Source: Agriterribacter humi
GTDB lineage: Bacteria; Bacteroidota; Bacteroidia; Chitinophagales; Chitinophagaceae
Reading direction: 5' to 3'
NCBI RefSeq assembly: GCF_009192765.1
Contig: NZ_VOHQ01000008.1
Location: 1-64,000 of the forward strand
DNA: 64,000 nucleotides
Below the pieces are notes generated by a model. The model was not told the origin of the DNA, ran no database searches, and worked only from the letters and a program-made list of their open reading frames with translations. The position numbers were made by a program, and so were the translations under genes. This document shows, piece after piece, positions 18,904 through 28,400 of this stretch; the first letter of the stretch is position 1; each line of letters opens with the position of its first letter.

Positions 18904-20958
18904 ATGACAACATTATATTTTACATTATTTCGCTTATTAAAACGCATGTTGTGCTTGGCAATATGCATTGGTGCTGCAGCACATCTATCCGCACAAAACC
19001 AAACGGATACTGCCATACATGTTCAGAAAGAAGAAGACTTTTATGCGATTCAAACTGTTCCTATACCCGAAGGCATATTGCTGGAAGCAGGGGGTATGAC
19101 TTTTTTACCCGATGACGCGCTTGCAGTATCTACGCGCAGGGGCGAAGTGTGGATCATTACCAATCCCTATATGAAAAATGGCAGTGCGCCGCATTACCGC
19201 CTGTTTGCGCAGGGAATGCATGAAGTGCTGGGACTGAATTATATTAACGGAGATATATACGCAGTACAGCGGTCAGAACTTACCCGTTTGCGTGACTTGG
19301 ATGGGGACGGAGAGGCGGATGAATACGAAACCGTGTATTCATGGCCGTTAGCAGCCAATTATCATGAGTTTTCCTATGGGCCGGTATTAGACAGGGACGG
19401 CAATATGATACTTACACTGAACCTTGCATGGGTAGGCGATCATGGTGAAAGTTTATCCAAATGGCATGGATGGATGATTAAAATTACACCCGATGGAAAA
19501 ATGAAGCCCTTTGCTGCCGGCATGCGCTCACCCGCTGCTTTTGCGTTGAACAACAAAGGAGATATATTCTATGCCGAAAACCAGGGCGACTGGGTAGGCT
19601 CGGGAAGCATTACCCATGTAGCCGAAGGGGATTTTGTGGGAAACCCGGCAAGCTTGGTATGGTCGCACTTACCCGGCTCCACTGTTACGCTTAAGAAAGA
19701 AGATATTCCTGACACAGGCGAACCCAAATATGATGTAGCCAAACGGGTGCCGGGGTTAAAACCACCATCGGTATGGTTCCCGCATACTATTTTGGGTATA
19801 TCAACCGCTGGCATTATCAATTATGATGTGAAGGGGAAAATGGGACCTTTTGAAGGCCAGCTATTTGTAGGCGACCAGGGACAAAGTAAAATTATGCGGG
19901 TATACCTGGAACAGGTAAAAGGTGTTTACCAGGGAATTGTATTTCCTTTCCGGGAAGGATTTTCATCGGGTATTCTCCGGCTTAACTGGGGATCGGATGG
20001 CAGTATGTTTGTGGGCATGACATCCCGTGGATGGGGTTCTACAGGCAGGGAGGAATATGGTTTGCAGCGGATGGTATGGAATGGAAAAACGGCTTTTGAA
20101 ATGAAAACAGTGCAGGCCAGACCCGATGGATTTGAAATTGAATTTACCCAACCGGTAGATGAACAATCGGCCCGTGATGCGGCATCTTATCAGATATCTA
20201 GCTTTACCTATAAATATCATCATAATTATGGCAGTCCTGTCATTAACCAGGGAAGTTGTCCTATTAAAGCAATAGCCGTTTCACCAGATCGGTTAAAAGT
20301 ACGTTTGGTGGTGGATAGCTTAAGGCTGGGGTATATTCATGAAATAAAAGCAGAAGGGTTGCTTTCTGCAGAGCGCAATACATTGTTGCATAGTTTTGGA
20401 TTTTATACACTCAATCAACTGCCCGATGGTGAGAAACTCGCTCTCACAGCAGAGAACAGAGTGAATGCGGCTGCACTTCAGCATCAGCATAGCATGCAGC
20501 ATGAAATTGCAAAGGCTCCTGCGAAAGCATCAAAAGCCACTGATGTTAAACACATGACCAAACAGCCGGCAGCCTGGACAAAGGGAACTGACCGCAGCAT
20601 CGTTATAGGCACTAAGCCCGGTTTAAAGTTTGATGTGGAAACGATTACCGTTAAAGCGGGTTCAAGGGTAAAGTTGACGTTTAATAATAACGATGATATG
20701 TTGCATAATTTGGTGATTACCCAGCCCGGTGCAGCAGACAAAGTAGGCGAAGCCGCTACCAAACTGGGTTTAAACGGTGAAAAATCAGGCTTTGTGCCGG
20801 CAGGTGCAGATGTATTGTTTCATACCAGGTTATTGGGACCAACAGAAAAGGAAACCATTTATTTTACCGCACCCACACAGCCCGGCGACTACCAGTATGT
20901 ATGCACTTACCCGGGACATTATGTAGTTATGCGTGGTGTGCTGAGGGTAACGAAGTAA
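18904..20958 (+). CDS. Sorbosone-dehydrogenase-like propeller fused to an azurin/plastocyanin-like copper domain
   Basis: The 684-residue exported protein has two parts. Residues 35-400 resemble a glucose/sorbosone dehydrogenase-type six-bladed propeller (MTFLPDDALAVSTRRGEVW, LRDLDGDGEADEYE, FAENQ-like YAENQGDWVG). Residues 575-684 form a cupredoxin. Its candidate copper ligands His601, Cys667, His672 and Met676 have exactly the spacing of azurin (66, 5, 4). No CxxCH haem motif is present. A plausible reading is periplasmic sugar oxidation with electrons passed to the copper site; the substrate is unknown. It follows DUF1080 by 14 bp. Confidence 0.8.
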   Translation: MTTLYFTLFRLLKRMLCLAICIGAAAHLSAQNQTDTAIHVQKEEDFYAIQTVPIPEGILLEAGGMTFLPDDALAVSTRRGEVWIITNPYMKNGSAPHYRLFAQGMHEVLGLNYINGDIYAVQRSELTRLRDLDGDGEADEYETVYSWPLAANYHEFSYGPVLDRDGNMILTLNLAWVGDHGESLSKWHGWMIKITPDGKMKPFAAGMRSPAAFALNNKGDIFYAENQGDWVGSGSITHVAEGDFVGNPASLVWSHLPGSTVTLKKEDIPDTGEPKYDVAKRVPGLKPPSVWFPHTILGISTAGIINYDVKGKMGPFEGQLFVGDQGQSKIMRVYLEQVKGVYQGIVFPFREGFSSGILRLNWGSDGSMFVGMTSRGWGSTGREEYGLQRMVWNGKTAFEMKTVQARPDGFEIEFTQPVDEQSARDAASYQISSFTYKYHHNYGSPVINQGSCPIKAIAVSPDRLKVRLVVDSLRLGYIHEIKAEGLLSAERNTLLHSFGFYTLNQLPDGEKLALTAENRVNAAALQHQHSMQHEIAKAPAKASKATDVKHMTKQPAAWTKGTDRSIVIGTKPGLKFDVETITVKAGSRVKLTFNNNDDMLHNLVITQPGAADKVGEAATKLGLNGEKSGFVPAGADVLFHTRLLGPTEKETIYFTAPTQPGDYQYVCTYPGHYVVMRGVLRVTK

Positions 20959-21092
20959 GATGGTAAGATGGTAAGATGGCAAGATTGTAAGATGGTAAAA
21001 GATCGTCTATGCTTTATACTCTTACTCTCTTACGGTCTTACTCTCTTACTGTCTTAAGGTCTTGCGGTCTTACACCCTTGCGATCTTATGAA
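20955..21092. repeat. Inverted arrays of 8-bp words
   Basis: Six octamers built on GTAAGATG (20955-21002) are followed by nine octamers built on CTTACNNT (21021-21092). The cores GTAAG and CTTAC are complementary, so the transcript can form a long imperfect hairpin. The stop codon of the preceding gene lies inside the first octamer. Confidence 0.85.
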
Positions 21093-21106
21093 TCAAAATA
21101 ATATAT

Positions 21107-22006
21107 ATGAATAAGTTTGGAGAAAAAATAATATTTCTTATCGCATGCCTGTGTATCCTGTGTATGCAGTATAGCCATGCGCAATCCCCAAAGGAAAAAA
21201 TAAAGCTGCTTATCATTGACGGGCAAAATAACCACGGCAACTGGGCCCAAACCACGCAAATGATGAAGGGCTACTTAGAAGAGACCGGGCTTTTTGCTGT
21301 TGATATTGCTACCACTCCGCCCGAAGGAGGAGATATGGAAGATTTTAAACCTGTTTTCAGCAACTATAAGGTGGTATTGCTTAACTATAACGGGGATGCC
21401 TGGCCGCAAACTATCAATGCGGCTTTTGAATCTTTTGTAAAGAATGGCGGAGGAGTGGTATCTGTGCATGCTGCCGATAACGCTTTTCCGGAATGGCCGG
21501 AATTTAATAAGATGATAGGCCTGGGAGGATGGGGTAACAGAAGTGAAAAAGACGGACCTTACATTTATTACGATGAGGCAGGTAAACTGGTAAAAGATGA
21601 CAGCCCCGGAGTGGGTGGCAGTCATGGGAAATTTCATGCGTTTAAAATTATTACCCGTAATAAAAAACATCCAATTACAAAGGACTTACCCGAAGTATGG
21701 ATGCACAATAAAGACGAGTTGTATGATCGCCTGCGCGGACCGGCCGAAAATATGGAAGTATTGGCCACCGCTTATAGTGCTAAAGATCAAAGTGGCACAG
21801 GACGCAATGAGCCCATAATGATGGCAATCACTTATGGCAGGGGAAAAATTTTTCATACTACATTGGGCCATGCCAATGAATCACAGCAATGTATTGGATT
21901 TATTACTTATTTACAGAGAGGAGCGGAGTGGGTGGCAACCGGTAAGGTTACGCAAAAGGTTCCCGCAGCATTTCCCGGACCCGATAAAATAAGCATACGG
22001 CCCTGA
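21107..22006 (+). CDS. Exported ThuA-like protein
   Basis: The 299-residue protein has a signal peptide (CMQYSHAQ) and a glutamine-amidotransferase-like ThuA fold: IKLLIIDGQNNHGNW, YKVVLLNYNGDAWPQ, FVKNGGGVVSVHAADNAFPEW, HPITKDLPEVWMHNKDELYDRL, and YGRGKIFHTTLGHANES. ThuA proteins are linked to 3-keto-sugar metabolism in several bacteria, but the reaction is not settled for this group. It ends the carbohydrate block, separated from the copper protein by the octamer arrays. Confidence 0.85.
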   Translation: MNKFGEKIIFLIACLCILCMQYSHAQSPKEKIKLLIIDGQNNHGNWAQTTQMMKGYLEETGLFAVDIATTPPEGGDMEDFKPVFSNYKVVLLNYNGDAWPQTINAAFESFVKNGGGVVSVHAADNAFPEWPEFNKMIGLGGWGNRSEKDGPYIYYDEAGKLVKDDSPGVGGSHGKFHAFKIITRNKKHPITKDLPEVWMHNKDELYDRLRGPAENMEVLATAYSAKDQSGTGRNEPIMMAITYGRGKIFHTTLGHANESQQCIGFITYLQRGAEWVATGKVTQKVPAAFPGPDKISIRP

Positions 22007-22021
22007 TATCCCCATAGAAGC

Positions 22022-22110
22022 ATCAAAAAGCAAATAACAAGAAACAAATAAACCCTTTCCGCCGTGGCGGATACAAAGCCCCGAATTTTAAACCCGAAAT
22101 CTGAAGGAAA
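22022..22110. repeat. Intergenic 7-bp-period tract, CAAATAA / CCGAAAT family
   Basis: CAAATAA, CAAGAAA, CAAATAA words are followed by CCCGAATTTT and CCCGAAATCTGAAGG. The same words in the same order occur at 25050-25165, so the two spacers carry related material. Confidence 0.7.
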
Positions 22111-22271
22111 TAACCCGATAGCAGGAAGACAATAAATTTCAAACCTGAACGATCTTCCCATTTTCAAATTATCGCATTCTTTACCACTGTATAAAATAAT
22201 TTCCTGCTGGCATGCAACATGCTTTCCCTTCCATTGTCATTATTGTATATTAAAGCAGAAAACCTCTTTTT

Positions 22272-22826
22272 TTGGAATTAGCTGTAGCACAAGATCAACA
22301 TGCATACCTGGTAGAGCGATGCCGGGAAGGAGATGTTATGAGCTTTAAAAAGCTATACGAATTATACGCTAAAGCTATGTTTAATACCAGCCTGCGAATA
22401 GTAAATAACCGTACCGAAGCTGAAGATGTGCTCCAGGAGTCATTTATTGATGCTTTTCATCATATTGACAGTTTTGAGAGCAAGAGCAGCTTCGGTGCAT
22501 GGTTAAAGCAGATCGTAGTCAATAAATCCATCAATCACCTGAAGAAAAAAAGAATAGATCTGGTGGAAATAGAGAATGCGGAAATGAATAACCGGGCAGA
22601 AGCTGCTGAAGATGAAGAAAAGGACATGCAATGGCAGGTAGAGCGGGTGCGGGAAGCGATAACCCGGTTGCCTGTTGGCTACCGCACTGTATTGAGTCTG
22701 TATTTGCTGGAAGGCTATGATCACGAAGAAATAGCGCAAATATTAGATGTGGCAGAATCTACCACCCGTACTCAATATATAAGGGCAAAACAAAAGCTAT
22801 TGACAATACTTAAAAGAGGAGCATGA
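22272..22826 (+). CDS. ECF RNA polymerase sigma factor (TTG start)
   Basis: The 184-residue protein has sigma region 2 (MSFKKLYELYAKAMFNTSLRIV, EAEDVLQESFIDAF) and region 4 (AITRLPVGYRTVLSLYLLEGYDHEEIAQIL, ESTTRTQYIRAKQKL). It directs RNA polymerase to a small regulon. TTG at 22272 is the furthest start; ATG at residue 22 would remove part of region 2. It is translationally coupled to the anti-sigma gene, whose ATG lies 1 bp after its stop. Confidence 0.92.
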   Translation: MELAVAQDQHAYLVERCREGDVMSFKKLYELYAKAMFNTSLRIVNNRTEAEDVLQESFIDAFHHIDSFESKSSFGAWLKQIVVNKSINHLKKKRIDLVEIENAEMNNRAEAAEDEEKDMQWQVERVREAITRLPVGYRTVLSLYLLEGYDHEEIAQILDVAESTTRTQYIRAKQKLLTILKRGA

Positions 22827-22827
22827 C

Positions 22828-23418
22828 ATGAGTGATAACTTAGATCGCTTTATTAAACAAAACAGGAGCCATTTTGATGAGGAGCAGCCCTCTGAAAAGC
22901 TATGGGAACAAATTGAGAAAGGATTGCAATCCAAAACTCCGGTTCCTGTTCGTTCTTTAAAGCAAAGATGGTGGACCGCTGCTGCTGCAGTTATCCTTTT
23001 TGCAACAGCCGCCACTGCTTATATTATTTTTAAAAAGACTGACCCGGTAAATCAGCCGGTAGTAGAAAACAATACTATTATACTCCCGGATAATAAAGTG
23101 GCCAAAGATGCGGACATAGCAGCAATTGACCCGGTGTATGCACAGCAGGCAGCCCGCTTTTCGTTACTGATAGATGAAAAGCAGAAAGAATTGAAAGCGA
23201 TTCAAACCGATGAGCCTTTCCTATACAAAAAATTCAGTTTCGATATAAAACGACTGGATAGCACTTATACCTTATTAAAACAACAATTACCGGTAAACCC
23301 TAATAAAGAAGAGCTACTGGAGGCTATGATCTATAATCTGCAGTTACAGATTGAACTCCTTAACCAGCAATTGAATATTATCCAAAAGATCAAACAATCA
23401 AAAAGCACATCATTATGA
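22828..23418 (+). CDS. Membrane anti-sigma-like protein
   Basis: The 196 residues contain a polar cytoplasmic N-terminus (SDNLDRFIKQNRSHFDEEQPSEKLWEQI), one membrane helix at about 53-70 (WWTAAAAVILFATAATAYII), and a helical, Gln/Leu-rich periplasmic tail. No zinc-binding HxxxCxxC motif is visible, so it is not a classic ZAS anti-sigma. Position directly behind an ECF sigma gene makes an anti-sigma role the best inference. It overlaps the next gene by 4 bp. Confidence 0.75.
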   Translation: MSDNLDRFIKQNRSHFDEEQPSEKLWEQIEKGLQSKTPVPVRSLKQRWWTAAAAVILFATAATAYIIFKKTDPVNQPVVENNTIILPDNKVAKDADIAAIDPVYAQQAARFSLLIDEKQKELKAIQTDEPFLYKKFSFDIKRLDSTYTLLKQQLPVNPNKEELLEAMIYNLQLQIELLNQQLNIIQKIKQSKSTSL

Positions 23419-24374
23419 AAAAAATACTTTACATAACACTTACAGTTATCCTATTTACCTGGTCTTCCAGAGCGCTGGCCGCGGGTGATGATCCCCTGGT
23501 TGAAAAAAAGAAAACCTACAGTAAGTCGTATACTCTTGGAAGCAGTGAAAAAATATCATTGAACAATTCTTTCGGGGAAATGAAATTCAGCACCTGGGAT
23601 AAAAATGAAGTGAAAGTTGACATTGTCATTGTTGCCAAAGCCGCCACGGAAGAGAAAGCACAGGAAATACTCAATAAAATCCGTATTGAAGACGGGAAAA
23701 ACAGCGGTGGCGTTTATTTTAAAACGCAGATGGACAATATGAATAATAATAGCAATAACAATAATAACAATAACGGGAATAAAAAGAGAGGCAAAAATTA
23801 TAAGCAGGAAGGTATGGAGATCAATTATATGGTATACCTGCCTGCCAGTAACCCATTGGATGCCTCCAACTCCTTTGGCGCTTTAATAATAGGCGATTAT
23901 AAAGGAGAAGTTTCATTAGAAAGTAAGTTTGGGAGCTTAACTGCCGGGAACCTGGCCAATGTAAAGCAGGTTTCGGTGGAGTTTGGTAAAGCCGATATCG
24001 CCTCGATCCATAATGGTAAAGTGACGATTAAATTTTCTAAAGCTGTGTTGGGGAAATTCAGCGGCAACGTAAATTCAAATTTTGAATTTTGTGAGGTAGT
24101 GAACCTTGGATTGGATAATTCTATTACACAGTTAAATATAAGATCATCTTATTCTACACTTGGCATAGAATTGAATAAAGGACTTTCCGCCAGCTTCAAT
24201 ATTAAAACCAGTTTTGGCGATGTTGATAACAACAGTGCTTTTGATATAAAGGAAGAGGACGATGGCGGCCAGAAGCACGGACCCAGATTTGATAAACAAT
24301 ATTATGGTACAGCCGGACAGGGTAACGCAAAAATTACGATCAAGTCTGAATTTGGAACGGTAAAATTATTATGA
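23415..24374 (+). CDS. Exported DUF4097-like beta-repeat protein with Asn tract
   Basis: The 319-residue protein has a signal peptide (RALAAGDD). Short repeated beta motifs built on SFGEMKFSTWD, FGALIIGDYKG, FGSLTAGNLAN, FGKADIASIHNG, SFGDVDNNS and EFGTVKLL suggest a stacked beta fold like the DUF4097 adhesin-like family. Residues near 110-120 form a poly-Asn run encoded by an AAT/AAC microsatellite (23749-23780), a likely length-variable spot. It is the third gene of the ECF operon and its probable target or sensor; function unknown. Confidence 0.75.
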   Translation: MKKILYITLTVILFTWSSRALAAGDDPLVEKKKTYSKSYTLGSSEKISLNNSFGEMKFSTWDKNEVKVDIVIVAKAATEEKAQEILNKIRIEDGKNSGGVYFKTQMDNMNNNSNNNNNNNGNKKRGKNYKQEGMEINYMVYLPASNPLDASNSFGALIIGDYKGEVSLESKFGSLTAGNLANVKQVSVEFGKADIASIHNGKVTIKFSKAVLGKFSGNVNSNFEFCEVVNLGLDNSITQLNIRSSYSTLGIELNKGLSASFNIKTSFGDVDNNSAFDIKEEDDGGQKHGPRFDKQYYGTAGQGNAKITIKSEFGTVKLL

Positions 24375-24495
24375 TGTTATCGTTGCGCAACACGGGTCTC
24401 TATTCCGGCTATTGCATCGTTTTAACGCCGCCAGGCATTTTGTGAAAAAAACAACATGATGACAAACTATAAGCTGTAAAACAACAAGCGGAAAA

Positions 24496-25020
24496 TCACA
24501 AACTCCCCCTTAAATCATCTTTATCCTTTTTCAGCGACCGTATCATTTCCCCGTATCCCTGCTGTTTTAAAAAGGCATTTACAGACTGGCTAATGCGTTT
24601 TGCTTTGGTAGCGTCTGTTTTGGCAGTTTCAATCCACTTAGAAAAATAGTTCTGATGCGAACGGGGCAACTGCTTAAAAAATGCCATGGCGTGCGGTTCA
24701 TCCGATAAACATTCCAGCAGTTCGGGAATAATTTCATAAGGTGCATCAACTGTTAGCTGCACTTTTACCATAGCGCCTTTACTTTTACGGATTCCTTTTC
24801 GCATGGTTGCATTTAATGCCATAATAAAATCTCCGCCACCCATTGGGATAAGGCTCACTCCTTTAATAACAAAATCATCTAACCTGCCTTTTACGCGGAA
24901 AGCCGTTTTTGTGCCGGGCTTAAGCTGTCCCGCAATATCTCCCGGTACTTCAATATAGTTCCAGCCGGATTTTTCTCCTTTTTCCCCGAATTTTAATATA
25001 GTGGCTGTGAAACTGACCAT
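24496..25020 (-). CDS. DUF1905 / YdeI (OmdA)-type protein
   Basis: The 174-residue product starts with ATG 25020 (MVSFTATILKFGEKG). Residues 1-90 fit DUF1905 (GWNYIEVPGDIAGQL, GGGDFIMALNATMRKGIRKSKGAMVKVQLTVD core) and residues 105-165 fit the bacteriocin-protection YdeI/OmdA domain (HAMAFFKQLPRSHQNYFSKWIETAKTDATKAKRI). It is cytoplasmic, with no known reaction. The longer open frame upstream is repeat sequence, not gene. It is convergent with the ECF operon. Confidence 0.85.
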   Translation of the reverse strand: MVSFTATILKFGEKGEKSGWNYIEVPGDIAGQLKPGTKTAFRVKGRLDDFVIKGVSLIPMGGGDFIMALNATMRKGIRKSKGAMVKVQLTVDAPYEIIPELLECLSDEPHAMAFFKQLPRSHQNYFSKWIETAKTDATKAKRISQSVNAFLKQQGYGEMIRSLKKDKDDLRGSL

Positions 25021-25039
25021 ATGTGTGGTTAAAAGATAT

Positions 25040-25275
25040 GCAATTTGGAAGAAAAAATAAGAGCCAAAATACAAATAACAAATAAAATCCGAATCAGAAA
25101 ATCCGAAATCCGAAGGAGGAGAGGAAGCACCAGGAAACAAATCACAAGATCCAAGTAAATTTTAAATCCGAAATCCGAAAAAATCTGAAGCGAATGCAAC
25201 GATAAACTACTCTCAACATTTAAAACGGATACCCCCTGTAACCTGAAACCTCTCACAAATTTCAAATCCCTTCCA
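25040..25275. repeat. Intergenic 7-bp-period tract, CAAATAA / AATCCGA family
   Basis: Words CAAATAA, AATCCGA, ATCAGAA, AATCCGA recur around 25066-25110, return near 25160-25185, and are followed by GTAACCT, GAAACCT words at 25229-25270. It fills the start of the 434-bp spacer before smc; no gene is supportable there. Confidence 0.7.
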
Positions 25276-25422
25276 GTCATTCTTTTCCCCGATATTGCAT
25301 CCCGTTGGTAATTCTCCACATATTGTGCATAGTTACAATATGGGCTGAGTTCTTGTGTATAATTCGTTAACAATAATGGGGTTTCATAAAATGGTCTGCA
25401 CTAATTTTCGTTTTGATTCAGC

Positions 25423-25430
25423 TATTTTTG
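25423..25430 (+). promoter_or_regulatory. smc -7 box
   Basis: TATTTTTG lies 24 nt before the smc GTG. No clear TTTG -33 box at the right spacing was seen. Confidence 0.4.
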
Positions 25431-25454
25431 CCCATTCCACAAAAATATTGAACT

Positions 25455-28400
25455 GTGCGTTTAAAGAGTTTAGAAATCAAGGGTTTTAAGAGTTTTGCCG
25501 ACAAAACTACAATCAATTTCGACCAGGGGATTACAGGTATTATCGGGCCAAACGGTTGCGGCAAAAGTAATATCATAGATTCCATTCGCTGGGTAATAGG
25601 AGAGCATAAGATCAGCAACCTGCGCAGTGAAAACCTCGAAAGTTTGGTGTTTAACGGGTCGCGTACCCGCAGTGCCAGTGGACTGGCTGAGGTAAGTCTT
25701 ACTTTCGAAAATACCCGCAACCTTCTTCCTACGGAATTCGGTACGGTTACCGTTACCCGTAAGTTTTATAAAAGCGGGGAGAGTGAATACCGCCTCAATG
25801 ATGTAAACTGCCGCCTGAAAGACATTCATAACCTCTTTTTGGATACGGGCATTAGTACCGACAGCTATGCCATTATTGAACTGGGTATGGTGGATGATAT
25901 TATCAAAGATAAAGAAAACAGCCGCCGCCGTATGCTTGAACAGGCTGCAGGTATCACTATTTATAAAACCCGGAAGCGGGAAGCCAAATTAAAATTAGAC
26001 GCTACCGAGCAGGACCTGGCACGTATTGAAGATCTTCTTTTTGAGATCAACAATCAGCTAAAAAGCTTAGAAAGCCAGGCTAAAAAGGCGGAGAAGTATT
26101 ACGAGATCAAAAAGGAGTATAAAGAATTGAGCGTGGAGCTGGCCAAAGCGGCGCTTGAAGGGTTTAACATTACATACAGGGATTTAAATGAACAACAGCA
26201 ACAGGAAATAGATAAACGTTTTGAACTGGAAGCTGGTATTGCACAGGATGATGCAGCTATTGAACAGGAAAAACTGGGTTTTATTGAACAGGAAAAACAG
26301 TTGCAGGACATGCAGCATGCTTTTAATGATCTGCTCGGAACTGTGCGTAATAAAGAAAATGAGAAGAGCCTCGGCGAACAGCGCCTGCAATACCTGAAAG
26401 AAAGAGAAAGCAGCCTGCACGATTTTTTACAAAAATCGGAAGGACAGTTGAAGGGACTGGAAGAAAGCATAGCTTTTACTGCCGGGCAAATAACAGATGA
26501 GGAAGTTAAACTGGAAGAATTTACAGAAAAAGTTGAAAGCTTAAAGGATGGTGTGGAAGAGAAGCGGCGCATTTTTGATGAAAAGCGCGCTGCTATTGAT
26601 ATCGTTCGCCGGGATAACCAGGCTCTGCAGCGCCGCCAGTTTGATGCTGAAAAGCAGGTAGCCGTTGCTGATACATCTATCCAGAATATTCAGCGCACCA
26701 TTGTACAGGGAGAAGATGAGCAGGCACAGCGTAAACAGCAGATAACGCAACTGGAGAAGGAAAGGGAAGAAAAGGAAATTGAATTAGACAATAAACGCAC
26801 CGGCCTGCGGCAATTGCAGGAACAGCATGAGTACACGAAGGAGCAGATATTGCAAACGCAGGCAATGGTGGAAACCCTGCGCAACCAGTTGGCAGAGGAA
26901 AACCGAAAACTGGATTCCCGGAAAAATGAACATGCATTATTGAAAAGCCTTATAGATTCTATGGAAGGCTATCCTGAAAGTGTAAAATTTTTGCACAATA
27001 ACCCGGGATGGAATCATGCCGCTCCAATTTTATCGGATATTATTTATGTTAAAGAAGAATACCGGGCAGCAGTGGAAAATGTGCTGGAACCTTACCTTAA
27101 TTATTACGTGGTTAACAACCTGGAAGAAGGGTTGCAGGCGATTCAGCTTTTGGATACCAACAAAAAGGGTAAAGCCAATTTCTTTTTGTTGGACAGGGTA
27201 AATGATTTTAATGATATGCAACATCACCAGCCTGTTGGAACGATTGCTGCTATGGATGTTATTGAGGTGGAAGGGCAATACAGGAAACTGGCGGAATACC
27301 TGTTGAGTAACGTGTATATTGCTGAAAATGATGAAGCCCTGCTTAATAGCAATGGTGCTGTAGTATTGGAAAAGCATGGCAAATATGTGAAAGGTAAATA
27401 TGCGCTTACCGGCGGCAGCGTAGGATTATTTGAAGGGAAAAAAATAGGCCGTGCGAAAAACCTTGAAAAACTGAATGGTGAAATAATAGCGCAGGAAGCA
27501 GTGGTTAACGAGTTGAAATCCGCTATCCAGGCGCGGCATAACGAAGTCATTGGTTATAACCAGCAATTGAAAGAGCAGGCCATACGGCAAACACAGGACG
27601 CGATTAGCCAGTTAACCAACCAGGCTTTTGCTTTGCAGAATAAGATGGAAAACCTGCAGCACATGGAAGAAAATGGCAGCAGGCGGCTTGAAGATCTTAG
27701 GATACAATTGCAGAACAATCACGATAGCATTGCCCTGGTGAGAGATGAACTGGAAAAATTAAATACACAGTTACAGGAGCTACAGGACAATCTCCGGAAC
27801 GCCGAGCAGGATTATACACTCGCTGAACAGGAATACAATTTTGCGAACGCCGCATACAATGATAGCAACCTGCAATACACCAAATTGCAGAGCAAGGTAA
27901 ATGCACTAAAGCAGGAACATCAATTTAAGAACGGACAGTTGGGTGATCTTAAAAGCCAGATAGAAAACAGCAATTCACAATTACTGGAAGCATCTGGCAA
28001 TATTACACAAACAGAGGAAGCATTGAAGCTGGTTGCAGCTATATTGCTGGATATGCTGCGGAGCAAGGATGAAGAAGAAAGGAAACTAAATGAAGCCGAC
28101 CAGGCTTATTATAACCGCCGCAATGCTTTAAATGAAAAAGAAAGCGCGCTGCGCCACAGGCAAAAGGCAAAAGAACAACTGGATTATTTGCTGAATGAAA
28201 TAAAAGACAAATTAAGCGAGCTGAAACTGCAGTTGGCCGGAATGAAAGAAAGGCTGAGCGTGGAGTTCAGGGTTGACCTGAATGCTATATTAGATGAGCC
28301 CCGTGCAACAGAAACACCGCTGGAAGAACTGCAGGCTTCCTGCGAAAGAATGAAAAAGCGGCTGGAAAATATGGGTGAAGTAAACCCTACCGCCATAGAA

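Noticed and set aside
20955-21092. CRISPR-like array
   Set aside because: Units are 8 bp with no unique spacers and no cas genes in the window.
25029-25373. 114-codon minus-strand frame upstream of the YdeI-like gene
   Set aside because: It is read-through of the 7-bp-word tract; the FGFKI/VICFL echoes with the spacer at 22 kb come from the repeat, not a protein family.
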